From CAYLHS01 sp964383535 (GTDB lineage Bacteria > Actinomycetota > Acidimicrobiia > Spongiisociales > UBA4744): DNA of 10,084 bases. The stretch is from contig CAYLHS010000076.1 in NCBI GenBank assembly GCA_964383535.1, positions 1 through 10,084 on the forward strand, given 5' to 3'. The translations under genes were made by a program, and so were the position numbers. This document shows positions 1-6,298 of the stretch, piece by piece; positions within the stretch are counted from its first letter, which is position 1, and every line of letters starts with the position of its first letter. The notes below the pieces were generated by a model. That model saw nothing but the letters and a program-made list of their open reading frames with translations. It was not told where the DNA came from and searched no databases.

Positions 1-168
1 GACAAGGTGCCGACGGCGCTGGATGTGGCGGGCAAGGACGACACGCTCGTTGGCCGGTTGCGTGAAACGGTCGGAGTGTCCGGTGGGTTGAACCTGTGGT
101 GCGTGTCCGACAACCTCCGCAAGGGGGCAGCGCTCAACACGGTGCAGATCGCCGAGCTGCTCAGGTGA
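1..168 (+). CDS. asd: Aspartate-semialdehyde dehydrogenase, C-terminal fragment (5' end outside window)
   Basis: Only the last 55 codons are visible, in frame from base 1 to a TGA at 166-168. The enzyme reduces aspartyl phosphate to aspartate semialdehyde in the cytoplasm, the branch point to lysine/diaminopimelate, threonine and methionine. The fragment ends in SDNLRKGAALNTVQIAELL, which I recognise as the conserved C-terminal signature of bacterial Asd. Just before it come a VPTALDVAGKDD segment and a VGRLR segment, also typical of the family's C-terminal part. The catalytic Cys and His would lie upstream, outside the window. The stop codon overlaps the 3' end of the convergent CAP-protein gene by 8 bp, so there is no room for a conventional intergenic terminator. 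The identification is secure for such a short fragment; whether the complete gene is intact cannot be seen. Confidence 0.9.
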   Translation, partial: DKVPTALDVAGKDDTLVGRLRETVGVSGGLNLWCVSDNLRKGAALNTVQIAELLR

Positions 169-775
169 CGCCGGGGCAGTTGCCTGTCTCCCACGGCGGT
201 TCATGAAGGACGAGGTCGCGGTCCAGCGTGCACGCGTTTGCCGGCACAGGTTCCATGGGCTGGCGGCGGGGTGGAGCAGCGGATGGCCGAGTGGCCGCTC
301 CGGCCTTCATCGGTGGTGCGGGCGCGTCGACTGCGTCCTGGCAGAAGACGATTGACACATAGAGGGCACCGTCACTTCCAACGGCGGTTCCCGTCCCGGC
401 CGATGTCCAGTTGGCGGACGTGATGATGTCCCAATGCGTGGGACTTGCAGCAAACGCGTCGAAGATCGCATCGGTAGTGGGACCGAAGCCCACAACCTCG
501 CCGGCAGCGCTGCATACCTTGAGAAGTGGGTCGAGGTTCGTGTGTGAGAGTTCGCCGGCCGCCGCCTGTGAGGCAGCCGACCGCTGGGCGGTCGCCTCGG
601 CAACCTGGAGGAGCGTGACGCCTTCTTGCCTGGACGCGTTCACCTTGGTGAGCAGATCGTCGGCGGCCGCCGGTCCAGCCAGCCCAGCCACCAGAATCAG
701 GCTGAGCATCAGGGCACATGCGGGGCGGAGGGCTCGCATGGGCGGCAAGGGTAGGGCGAGCCGGCGCAAAAGCAC
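161..775 (-). CDS. Secreted CAP (SCP/PR1-like) domain protein
   Basis: This is a 204-residue protein if it starts at the GTG at 775; an ATG at 739 would give 192 residues. Neither start has a convincing ribosome site. Residues 13-38 look like a Sec signal peptide: a basic start, a hydrophobic core and a cleavage site after AAA near residue 38. Residues 41-146 fit the CAP fold. They begin with LLTKVNASR, followed by H78 in the ELSH motif, E93 in AGEVVG (compare the family's GENVG), SPTHW with H114, a W-containing segment and a final YVSIVF strand. Cys88 and Cys145 could form a disulfide. A Pro/Ala/Arg-rich linker and a short tail with two more Cys follow. CAP proteins are extracellular with varied roles, so the ligand or substrate is unknown. 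The gene lies 16 bp (or 52 bp) downstream of the EamA transporter, possibly co-transcribed, and its 3' end overlaps asd. Confidence 0.72.
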   Translation of the reverse strand: MLLRRLALPLPPMRALRPACALMLSLILVAGLAGPAAADDLLTKVNASRQEGVTLLQVAEATAQRSAASQAAAGELSHTNLDPLLKVCSAAGEVVGFGPTTDAIFDAFAASPTHWDIITSANWTSAGTGTAVGSDGALYVSIVFCQDAVDAPAPPMKAGAATRPSAAPPRRQPMEPVPANACTLDRDLVLHEPPWETGNCPGVT

Positions 776-791
776 GAACTGGCGCGAGTCC

Positions 792-1694
792 TCAGGTCGA
801 CATCCTGACGCGGACTGCCTGTGTCAGCAGCACTCCGATCGAGACGAGCACGATTCCGGCGAGGCCGGCGGCGCCCGGGGACTCTCCCAGGAAGAGCCAC
901 GCCAGGACGGCGATCTGGATGAGCATGGTGTTGTTGATTCCGGCCGATTCGACTGCGGACAGCTCGCGAAGCGACAGGTTCCACAGGGTGAACGCGATGG
1001 CCGTGTTGACGACGGCGAGCCACAGGATGATCAGCCATGCCCTCGCGCTGACGGTGGGGAGTCCTTCGGTCGCAACGCCGATCGCGGCGAGGACGATCGA
1101 GCCAACAGTCATGCTGATCGCAGTGACCACGACCGGCGATGCGTTGGCGGGACGGTTGACGTGCCGTCCGAGGAGCGAACCGGCGACGTTGGCGCCCAAC
1201 GCAATGATCGCGGCAACCATTCCGGCGACGGTCGCCCCGAGCCCACCTGTGAAGTAGAGCCAGGCGCCTCCACCGACCAGGATCGCTCCCCAGACCTGCC
1301 TGCTCGATGCGGTCTCGCGAAGCGATCTTCCCGCGAGGATGGCAACGAGGAGGGGAGTGAGTGCCAGGAGGAGGCTCGTCGTCGCGGCTGGCTGGTTGTC
1401 CAGAGCAACGAAGATCGCTCCTTGTGTCACAGCGTAGAAGACGACGCCGAGCACGACGATTCGGGCGAGGAGTGACCGGTCCATGGTGGCGAGCTGCCTA
1501 CGGTGGGTTCGGCCGGCAAGCATCCATCCGATCATGACTATGGAGGCGATCCCGTACCTCAGGGCGGCGAAGGTCAGAGGCTGGAGGGACTCTTGGTCGA
1601 ATCCCCAGCGGATGAGCACCCATGACGAGCTCCACAGCAGCGTGACGAACAGCGCGATACCTGCGTGGGCAAGGTGAGATCGTTCAGTCGACAT
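792..1694 (-). CDS. EamA/DMT-superfamily membrane transporter
   Basis: This is a 300-residue inner-membrane protein of the drug/metabolite transporter superfamily. It shows the typical ten hydrophobic helices arranged as two EamA repeats, roughly residues 9-137 and 147-285. Family-like signatures include LLWSSSWVLIRWG in helix 1, an LRYGIAS segment in helix 2, and LLLALTPLLVAILAG near the end of repeat 1. In repeat 2 they include NTAIAFTLWNLSLRELSA and a final FLGES segment. An in-frame ORF extends 15 codons upstream, but the ATG at 1694 is preferred because GGAG lies 5 nt ahead of it and the usual short N-terminus follows. Family members export amino acids, metabolites or drugs; the substrate here cannot be inferred. 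It is probably the first gene of a two-gene - strand unit with the CAP protein, and it diverges from the EEP gene. Confidence 0.87.
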   Translation of the reverse strand: MSTERSHLAHAGIALFVTLLWSSSWVLIRWGFDQESLQPLTFAALRYGIASIVMIGWMLAGRTHRRQLATMDRSLLARIVVLGVVFYAVTQGAIFVALDNQPAATTSLLLALTPLLVAILAGRSLRETASSRQVWGAILVGGGAWLYFTGGLGATVAGMVAAIIALGANVAGSLLGRHVNRPANASPVVVTAISMTVGSIVLAAIGVATEGLPTVSARAWLIILWLAVVNTAIAFTLWNLSLRELSAVESAGINNTMLIQIAVLAWLFLGESPGAAGLAGIVLVSIGVLLTQAVRVRMST

Positions 1695-1697
1695 GTG

Positions 1698-1703
1698 CTC
1701 TCC
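1698..1703 (-). promoter_or_regulatory. Shine-Dalgarno site deciding the EamA start
   Basis: Read on the - strand this is GGAGAG, with the GGAG core 5 nt from the ATG at 1694. No comparable site precedes the longer ORF start at 1739. Confidence 0.6.
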
Positions 1704-1805
1704 GAGGGGTTTCGCTGCACTCAGACCGTACCTTGGCACCTCGTAATTCGTATCGCGTCAACAAACCCATGCCTGACGGCTCCGTGTCGGTGCGACTGAT
1801 CGAGC

Positions 1806-1826
1806 GCCAGGCAGGCGAAGCCTGGC
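1806..1826. repeat. Short inverted repeat upstream of EEP gene
   Basis: GCCAGGC at 1806-1812 and GCCTGGC at 1820-1826 are perfect inverted copies around a 7-nt spacer. It ends 23 bp upstream of the preferred EEP start. It could be an operator or a leader hairpin, or a chance GC-rich palindrome; there is no second copy to help decide. Confidence 0.4.
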
Positions 1827-1849
1827 CGGGCACCTACCATGCGACGCTC

Positions 1850-2779
1850 ATGAGTGCACGATCGACCGTTCGAGGAGGCGTGGGTGCCGTTGCAGGTCTG
1901 CTCGTCGGCCTCACGGCCGTCGGGTGGCTCGGGGGTGTCTGGTGGGTGTTCGACCTCGCTTCGAACTTCCGGGTGCAATACGCGGTGCTGCTCGTGCCCG
2001 TCGCGATTGGTTCAGGCCTTCTCCGCCGGCGTGCTGCTGCAATCGCCTCCCTCCTGGCGCTGGTTGCCAACCTCGTGGTGATCCTTCCGCTCTACGTCTC
2101 CAAGCCGGCTCCTCCGCTCGGTCCCGGCCGACTGAACCTCATGAGTTTCAACGTGCTCTACTCCAACCGGCATCTCGACTCGGTAATGGAGGCGGTGCGC
2201 ACGTCGGGCGCGGACGTCGTCTTTCTGCACGAGGGAACACGAGCGTTGGAACGAGCGATTGAGGAAGCGGACCTGCCATACCGGATGGTGAGCGCGAGAC
2301 GGCCTGGCGACAAGTTCGCAACCGTTGCGCTCGTGCCGGAGGACGCCGAGACGCACATTGTCGACATTGTGGTTCCGAGCATCCTGGTGACGCTGCCGCT
2401 TGGATCCGGCGAAGTGGAGGTGCTGGGCATCCACCCCTCATCCCCGATCAGCGCCAAACGGTCGGCTGACCGCGATGAGGAGCTCCAGGATGTCGCCCGG
2501 TGGGCGGCCACCAGGTCGCTCCCGGTGGTGGTGACTGGTGATTTCAACGCCTCGACGTGGTCGCATGGTTTCTCGCTCATCTCGGGTGCGCTCGTGAACT
2601 CGCAACTCGGCTTTGGGGTGCAGGCTTCGTGGCCCGCACAGTTCAGGGCGATGTCGGTACCCATCGACCACCTGCTGTACAGCCCGGAACTGACGGCCGT
2701 CGATCGACATCTCGGGCCGTCGTCACTCGGCTCGGACCACTTCCCGCTGTATGTGACGCTCGCGTGGGCGTCGAGGTGA
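1850..2779 (+). CDS. Membrane-anchored endonuclease/exonuclease/phosphatase (EEP) family protein
   Basis: This is a 309-residue protein if it starts at the ATG at 1850. It begins with two or three hydrophobic helices (about residues 10-33, 42-56 and 63-82), followed by an EEP catalytic domain on the other side of a Pro-rich hinge. The metal-dependent phosphodiesterase motifs are all visible: SFNVLYSN (N101), VVFLHE (E128), H195 in LGIHP, GDFNAS (D231, N233), PIDH (D273, H274) and SDHFP (D296, H297). These are the Asn, Glu, Asp and His residues that bind Mg and activate water in DNase I/exonuclease III-like enzymes. The usual LQE motif is LHE here. The membrane anchor makes a lipid, phosphoester or extracellular nucleic-acid substrate possible, but the substrate is unknown. 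The start is uncertain: in-frame starts also exist at 1733 and 1769 and none has a good ribosome site. I chose 1850 because the hydrophobic region follows it directly. Confidence 0.82.
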   Translation: MSARSTVRGGVGAVAGLLVGLTAVGWLGGVWWVFDLASNFRVQYAVLLVPVAIGSGLLRRRAAAIASLLALVANLVVILPLYVSKPAPPLGPGRLNLMSFNVLYSNRHLDSVMEAVRTSGADVVFLHEGTRALERAIEEADLPYRMVSARRPGDKFATVALVPEDAETHIVDIVVPSILVTLPLGSGEVEVLGIHPSSPISAKRSADRDEELQDVARWAATRSLPVVVTGDFNASTWSHGFSLISGALVNSQLGFGVQASWPAQFRAMSVPIDHLLYSPELTAVDRHLGPSSLGSDHFPLYVTLAWASR

Positions 2780-2878
2780 TCGCTCCTGCGGGATCCCCTG
2801 GAGGCCACTGCTAGTGTCACCGCCAAGGGGGAGCGGGACTCGGCACTGAGGTTCGTCAGGGAAGGTAGCGACACTCTG
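2780..2878 (+). promoter_or_regulatory. Probable promoter region of the respiratory operon
   Basis: This 99 bp gap is the only sizeable space upstream of the seven-gene operon, so its promoter is expected here. TAGTGT at 2812-2817, preceded by TG one base before (TGC), resembles an extended -10 box of TANNNT type. No TTGACA-like -35 is found at 16-18 bp. The assignment of the region is by position; the exact hexamer is a weak guess. Confidence 0.3.
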
Positions 2879-3427
2879 ATGGCACTTGTGGGCGACACGA
2901 GCGATCGACTCAACGTAGGGGTCACGCTGTGGCTCGCCTCGGAGTTGATGTTCTTCTCCGGCCTGTTCGCGGGATACTTCACGCTCAGGGCGACCAACAG
3001 CCCCTGGCCACCCGCCGGCGTGCATCTCGACGTCACCCGCGGGGCGCTGTCGACGGCCGTGCTCGTGCTCTCGAGTGTCACCTTGTGGATGGCGGACCGG
3101 GCCGCAGCGCGGAGCGCCACTGCCAAGCGGCGCTGGCTCGTACTGACGCTGGTCCTCGGAGCAGCGTTCCTCACCAACCAGATCCTCGAGTACACGCGCC
3201 TTGGCTTCAACGCGTCGAGTTCTGCGTTCGCGGCGATGTTCTACTTGATGACGGGATTCCACGGACTTCATGTCTTCGCAGGGCTCGTGCTCATCACGTT
3301 CGTCGCAATCGCTGCGTTTGCTGGTCGCGACAGCGATCAACGTCCGCAGGTGGTGGTGTCGTACTACTGGCATTTCGTCGATGTCGTCTGGATCGCGCTG
3401 TTCACGACCCTTTATGTGGTGACATGA
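2879..3427 (+). CDS. ctaE: Cytochrome c oxidase subunit III (short, five-helix form)
   Basis: This 182-residue membrane protein is subunit III of the aa3 oxidase. It stabilises subunit I and supports proton uptake. It has five hydrophobic helices, the usual short actinobacterial form lacking the first two helices of the mitochondrial protein. Family residues are clear: LASELMFF with conserved E22, the TLRA/PWPP loop, an NQILEY segment with E104, TGFHGLHVFAG (H128, H131), and the closing YYWHFVDVVW (H165, D168). The ATG at 2879 is the first in-frame standard start after the EEP stop. A GGAAGG-like ribosome site lies about 13 nt upstream, which is rather far. It is the first gene of the operon, and its stop overlaps the qcrC start as ATGA. 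The order ctaE-qcrCAB is typical of Actinomycetota. Confidence 0.93.
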   Translation: MALVGDTSDRLNVGVTLWLASELMFFSGLFAGYFTLRATNSPWPPAGVHLDVTRGALSTAVLVLSSVTLWMADRAAARSATAKRRWLVLTLVLGAAFLTNQILEYTRLGFNASSSAFAAMFYLMTGFHGLHVFAGLVLITFVAIAAFAGRDSDQRPQVVVSYYWHFVDVVWIALFTTLYVVT

Positions 3428-4131
3428 AACTGCTCGCCTTCATCTCGCTCGGTGTTGCCGCCCTGCTGATCGCGGGAGGCCCAGCGGCTGCCGATGTGCA
3501 GACGGACCAGGGCAGGGAGCTGTTCGAGGTGCACTGTGCGACGTGCCACGGGGAGGATGGCAACGGCACTGATGTCGCTCCCACTCTCGTCGGGGTCGGT
3601 GCAGCGATGGCGGACTTCCAGCTTCGTACCGGCCGGATGCCGATGGCCGACGTACGGATCCAAGCCGTCCGAAAACCCAGTCCGTTCGACGACGACCAGA
3701 CGAGGGCGCTGGTGGCCTTCGTAGCGTCGCTGGGTGAAGGGCCGGCCATACCGAGCGTGGACGCCGCCGCGGGTGACGTGTCGCGTGGCGGCAGCATCTT
3801 CAGGACCAACTGCGCAGGTTGTCATGGTGCCGCCGGTCGCGGCGAAGCGCTCTCATACGGGCGGAACGCGCCGGATCTCTACCTCGCGACCCCACTTGTC
3901 ATCGCAGAGGCGGTTCGCACCGGTCCAAGCCAGATGCCGGTCTTCGATCAGCTCACCGATCAGGATGTCAATGACGTGGCCGCATTCGTGATGTCTCTCC
4001 AGGAGGATCCCGATCCCGGTGGGTTCGGACTTGGCAGACTCGGTCCGGTTCCCGAAGGTCTGGTGGCCTGGCTGGTCGGCCTCGGACTCCTCGTCGGGAT
4101 CGCAAGGCTGATCGAAAGGAAGGCGTCGTGA
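3424..4131 (+). CDS. qcrC: Diheme cytochrome c subunit of the bc complex
   Basis: QcrC replaces cytochrome c1 in actinobacteria. Its two hemes carry electrons from the Rieske cluster straight to CuA of the attached oxidase, with no soluble cytochrome c. The 235-residue protein has an N-terminal hydrophobic signal/anchor (residues 2-23). The first cytochrome c domain has CATCH at 38-42 and the likely axial Met in GRMPM (M72 or M74). The second has CAGCH at 130-134 and axial M171 in SQMPVF. A C-terminal membrane helix (about 212-229) ends in basic residues. The reading frame is open far upstream, but the start at 3424 is fixed by the signal peptide and by the 4-nt ATGA overlap with ctaE. No ribosome site is visible, which suggests coupled re-initiation. 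It is somewhat shorter than the ~270-residue homologues I know. Confidence 0.94.
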   Translation: MKLLAFISLGVAALLIAGGPAAADVQTDQGRELFEVHCATCHGEDGNGTDVAPTLVGVGAAMADFQLRTGRMPMADVRIQAVRKPSPFDDDQTRALVAFVASLGEGPAIPSVDAAAGDVSRGGSIFRTNCAGCHGAAGRGEALSYGRNAPDLYLATPLVIAEAVRTGPSQMPVFDQLTDQDVNDVAAFVMSLQEDPDPGGFGLGRLGPVPEGLVAWLVGLGLLVGIARLIERKAS

Positions 4132-4946
4132 AGCGTCGGCTGATCATCGGATCGCTCGTCGCGAGTGTCATCGCCGGAGTCGGGCTCACTGTTGCGTACG
4201 TGCTCGCCGCGTCGAACGTGATGCAGGGGACGCTGCTCGCGATCGCACTTGCAGGGATCGGGGTCGCTGTCGTTGTGTGGTCCTTCACCCTGTCCGGCGG
4301 GGAGACGGAGGAAGTCCGCCATCCGCTTGCAACCGACGACGGAATCGACGACGACCTCCAAGTCCGTGAGTCTCCCGAGGCCCCGAGCAGGCGGACCTTC
4401 ATCGGACTGATGGCCGCCGCGATCACGTCTCTCGTGGTCGCGCTCGCTGCTCCATTCCGATCGTTGGATCCTGGATCAGGCCCTGAACTGTTCCACACCA
4501 AGTGGTCGGCGGGTGCCCGCCTCGTCGACATCGACGGCAATCCGGTACGTGTCGGGGACGTCGACATCGGGAGCGTGGTGACGGTGTTTCCCGAAGGATA
4601 TGCGGGCGACGGGCAATCACAGTCCCTGTTGCTCCACGTCGACCCTGCCGTCTACACCCCACCCACGGGCCGGGAAGACTGGGCGCCCGAAGGCCATGTG
4701 GTGTTCTCGAAGATCTGTACGCACGCGGGGTGTCCGATCGGATTGTACGAGGCGGCAGACCAGCTGTTGCTGTGCCCGTGTCATCAGTCCACGTTCGAAG
4801 TCCTGGATGGAGCCCGTCCCGTGTTTGGACCCGCCCCACGGCCACTTCCCCAACTCCCGATCACGATCACACAGGACCGCTGGCTCGCCGCGCAGAGCGA
4901 CTTCCTCGAGCCCGTCGGCCCCGGCTTCTGGAATAGGGACCGCTGA
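4128..4946 (+). CDS. qcrA: Rieske iron-sulfur subunit of the bc complex (three-helix type)
   Basis: This 272-residue protein carries the 2Fe-2S cluster that takes an electron from menaquinol at the Qo site and passes it to QcrC. The cluster ligands are in CTHAGC (C197, H199) and CPCHQSTF (C216, H219); C202 and C218 are the supporting disulfide pair. Three hydrophobic helices are seen at about 4-28, 34-55 and 92-112, rather than the single anchor of proteobacterial Rieske proteins. SRRTF (87-91) just before helix 3 matches a Tat twin-arginine motif, as known for actinobacterial QcrA, where the third helix and cluster domain are moved by the Tat system. The start is GTG at 4128, overlapping the qcrC stop as GTGA, with GGAAGG 4 nt upstream. 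At 272 residues it is compact: actinomycete homologues are usually 350 or longer with an N-terminal extension that is missing here. Confidence 0.95.
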   Translation: MKRRLIIGSLVASVIAGVGLTVAYVLAASNVMQGTLLAIALAGIGVAVVVWSFTLSGGETEEVRHPLATDDGIDDDLQVRESPEAPSRRTFIGLMAAAITSLVVALAAPFRSLDPGSGPELFHTKWSAGARLVDIDGNPVRVGDVDIGSVVTVFPEGYAGDGQSQSLLLHVDPAVYTPPTGREDWAPEGHVVFSKICTHAGCPIGLYEAADQLLLCPCHQSTFEVLDGARPVFGPAPRPLPQLPITITQDRWLAAQSDFLEPVGPGFWNRDR

Positions 4947-6298
4947 TGCTGAAGGCACTCGTCGGATGGTTCGATCAGCGACTCGGCAGCAGCCGCGTCC
5001 TCAAAGCGGGAATGCGGAAGGTGTTCCCCGACCATTGGTCGTTCATGCTCGGAGAAATCGCCCTCTACTCGTTCCTGGTGCTTCTGGCGACGGGTGTGTT
5101 CCTCACGTTGTTCTTCGTGCCGGATGCGCAGAAGATCACCTACCAGGGGAGCTATGGGGCGCTCCAGGGCGTGGAGATGTCCCGCGCCTACGAGTCGACG
5201 ATTCGCTTGTCGTTCGACGTTCGCGAGGGTCTCCTCATCCGTCAGATCCACCATTGGGCAGCGCTGGTGTTCATAGCTGCGATCGTCATCCATCTCCTCC
5301 GGATCTTCTTCACCGGTGCCTTCCGCAGGCCCCGCGAAGTCAACTGGATCATCGGGCTCACCCTGCTGCTGCTCGCGATCCTGAACGGGTTCGCCGGTTA
5401 CTCGCTGCCCGACGACCTCCTGTCGGGAACCGGCCTGAGAATCGCCTATACGATCACGCAGTCGATCCCCATCGTCGGCTCGTGGGCGGCCGCTCTGGTG
5501 TTCGGCGGCCCCTATCCGACAGAGGAGATCATTCCCCGGTTGTTCACTGTCCACATCCTCTTGGTACCGGGGTTGATCATCGCGTTGCTGGGAGCGCATC
5601 TGGCGATCCTCGTCAGACAGAAACACGCTCAGTTCCCCGGGCCGGGCCGGACGGAACACAACGTGGTCGGCAGCCCACTCTGGCCCCGTTTCGCCGCCAA
5701 GACGATCGGCCTCTTTCTCCTGGTCGCCGCCGTGCTTGCACTACTCGGCGGGGTGTTCCAGATCAACCCGGTCTGGTTCTACGGGCCGTATCATCCCGCC
5801 CAGGTCAGTGGTCCCGCACAACCCGACTGGTACATGGGCTGGCTGGAGGGCGCTCTGCGGTTGTTCCCGAACTGGGAGATCCGGGCGTTTGGGTTCACGA
5901 TCCCCAACGTGTTCTTCCCGGGGGTGCTCCTGCCGGGCGTCACGTTCGCGTTGCTCTACGCGTGGCCGTTCATTGAGGCGCGCTTCACTCATGATCGCGA
6001 GCCGCACCACTTGCTCGACTACCCGTCGACCCGACCGTGGAGAGCCGCGATAGGGTGTGGGGCACTGGCATTCTTCATCGTGCTGTTCGTCGCAGGGAGC
6101 AACGACGTGATCGCTTCGAGATTGGAGTTGTCGCTGAACACACTCACTCACGCGTTGCGGCTCCTCGCGCTGGCGCTGCCATGGCTAGTGGGCGGGGTCG
6201 CCTACTGGATCGCGAAGGAACGGGGAGGTGGTCCGCCCATCCGGCCGGCCCCCCACGAGTTCGTCCGTACCGAGGACGGAGGCTATGAGATCCACTAG
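4946..6298 (+). CDS. qcrB: Cytochrome b subunit of the bc complex
   Basis: This 450-residue membrane protein holds the two b hemes and both quinone sites of the menaquinol:cytochrome c oxidoreductase. Heme ligands are H102 and H116 in the second helix and H203 and H218 in the fourth. The latter pair is 15 residues apart, as in cytochrome b6 and related enzymes rather than 14 as in mitochondria. The Qo-site motif is PDWY (293-296) in the actinobacterial form instead of PEWY. An NGFAGYSLPDDLLSGTGLR segment (147-165) is also typical of actinobacterial QcrB. The C-terminus is an extended, partly charged tail after the last helices, but the whole protein is about 100 residues shorter than mycobacterial QcrB. 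The ATG at 4946 shares its A with the qcrA stop (TGATG), with AGGG 7 nt upstream. The stop lies 14 bp inside ctaC. Confidence 0.95.
   Translation: MLKALVGWFDQRLGSSRVLKAGMRKVFPDHWSFMLGEIALYSFLVLLATGVFLTLFFVPDAQKITYQGSYGALQGVEMSRAYESTIRLSFDVREGLLIRQIHHWAALVFIAAIVIHLLRIFFTGAFRRPREVNWIIGLTLLLLAILNGFAGYSLPDDLLSGTGLRIAYTITQSIPIVGSWAAALVFGGPYPTEEIIPRLFTVHILLVPGLIIALLGAHLAILVRQKHAQFPGPGRTEHNVVGSPLWPRFAAKTIGLFLLVAAVLALLGGVFQINPVWFYGPYHPAQVSGPAQPDWYMGWLEGALRLFPNWEIRAFGFTIPNVFFPGVLLPGVTFALLYAWPFIEARFTHDREPHHLLDYPSTRPWRAAIGCGALAFFIVLFVAGSNDVIASRLELSLNTLTHALRLLALALPWLVGGVAYWIAKERGGGPPIRPAPHEFVRTEDGGYEIH

Larger units (their letters stand above)
1695..1849. other. Divergent intergenic region (EamA / EEP)
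   Basis: These 155 bp lie between the preferred starts of two divergent genes and should contain both promoters. It has a relatively AT-richer patch around 1740-1765. On the - strand a TACGGT at 1725-1730 fits the TANNNT -10 pattern about 30 bp upstream of the EamA start, but no matching -35 hexamer is present at normal spacing. A perfect 7 bp inverted repeat sits at 1806-1826. If the EEP gene starts upstream of 1850, part of this region is coding. Confidence 0.4.

Noticed and set aside
411..1475. A 354-codon + strand frame antisense to the CAP and EamA genes
   Set aside because: It spans two real genes and their intergenic gap, is low in hydrophobic residues and full of Arg/Asp/Glu/Gly, and matches nothing. 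The - strand frames have a signal peptide, membrane helices and family motifs.
2777..2879. Possible in-frame link between the EEP and ctaE genes (same frame, only one TGA between them)
   Set aside because: The 33 codons between the EEP stop and the ctaE ATG contain no further stop but no recognisable domain. Both genes have natural family ends, so readthrough or fusion is not supported.
2158..3210. A 350-codon - strand frame antisense to the EEP and ctaE genes
   Set aside because: It covers parts of two clear + strand genes and is Ser/Arg/Thr-rich without motifs, a typical antisense shadow.
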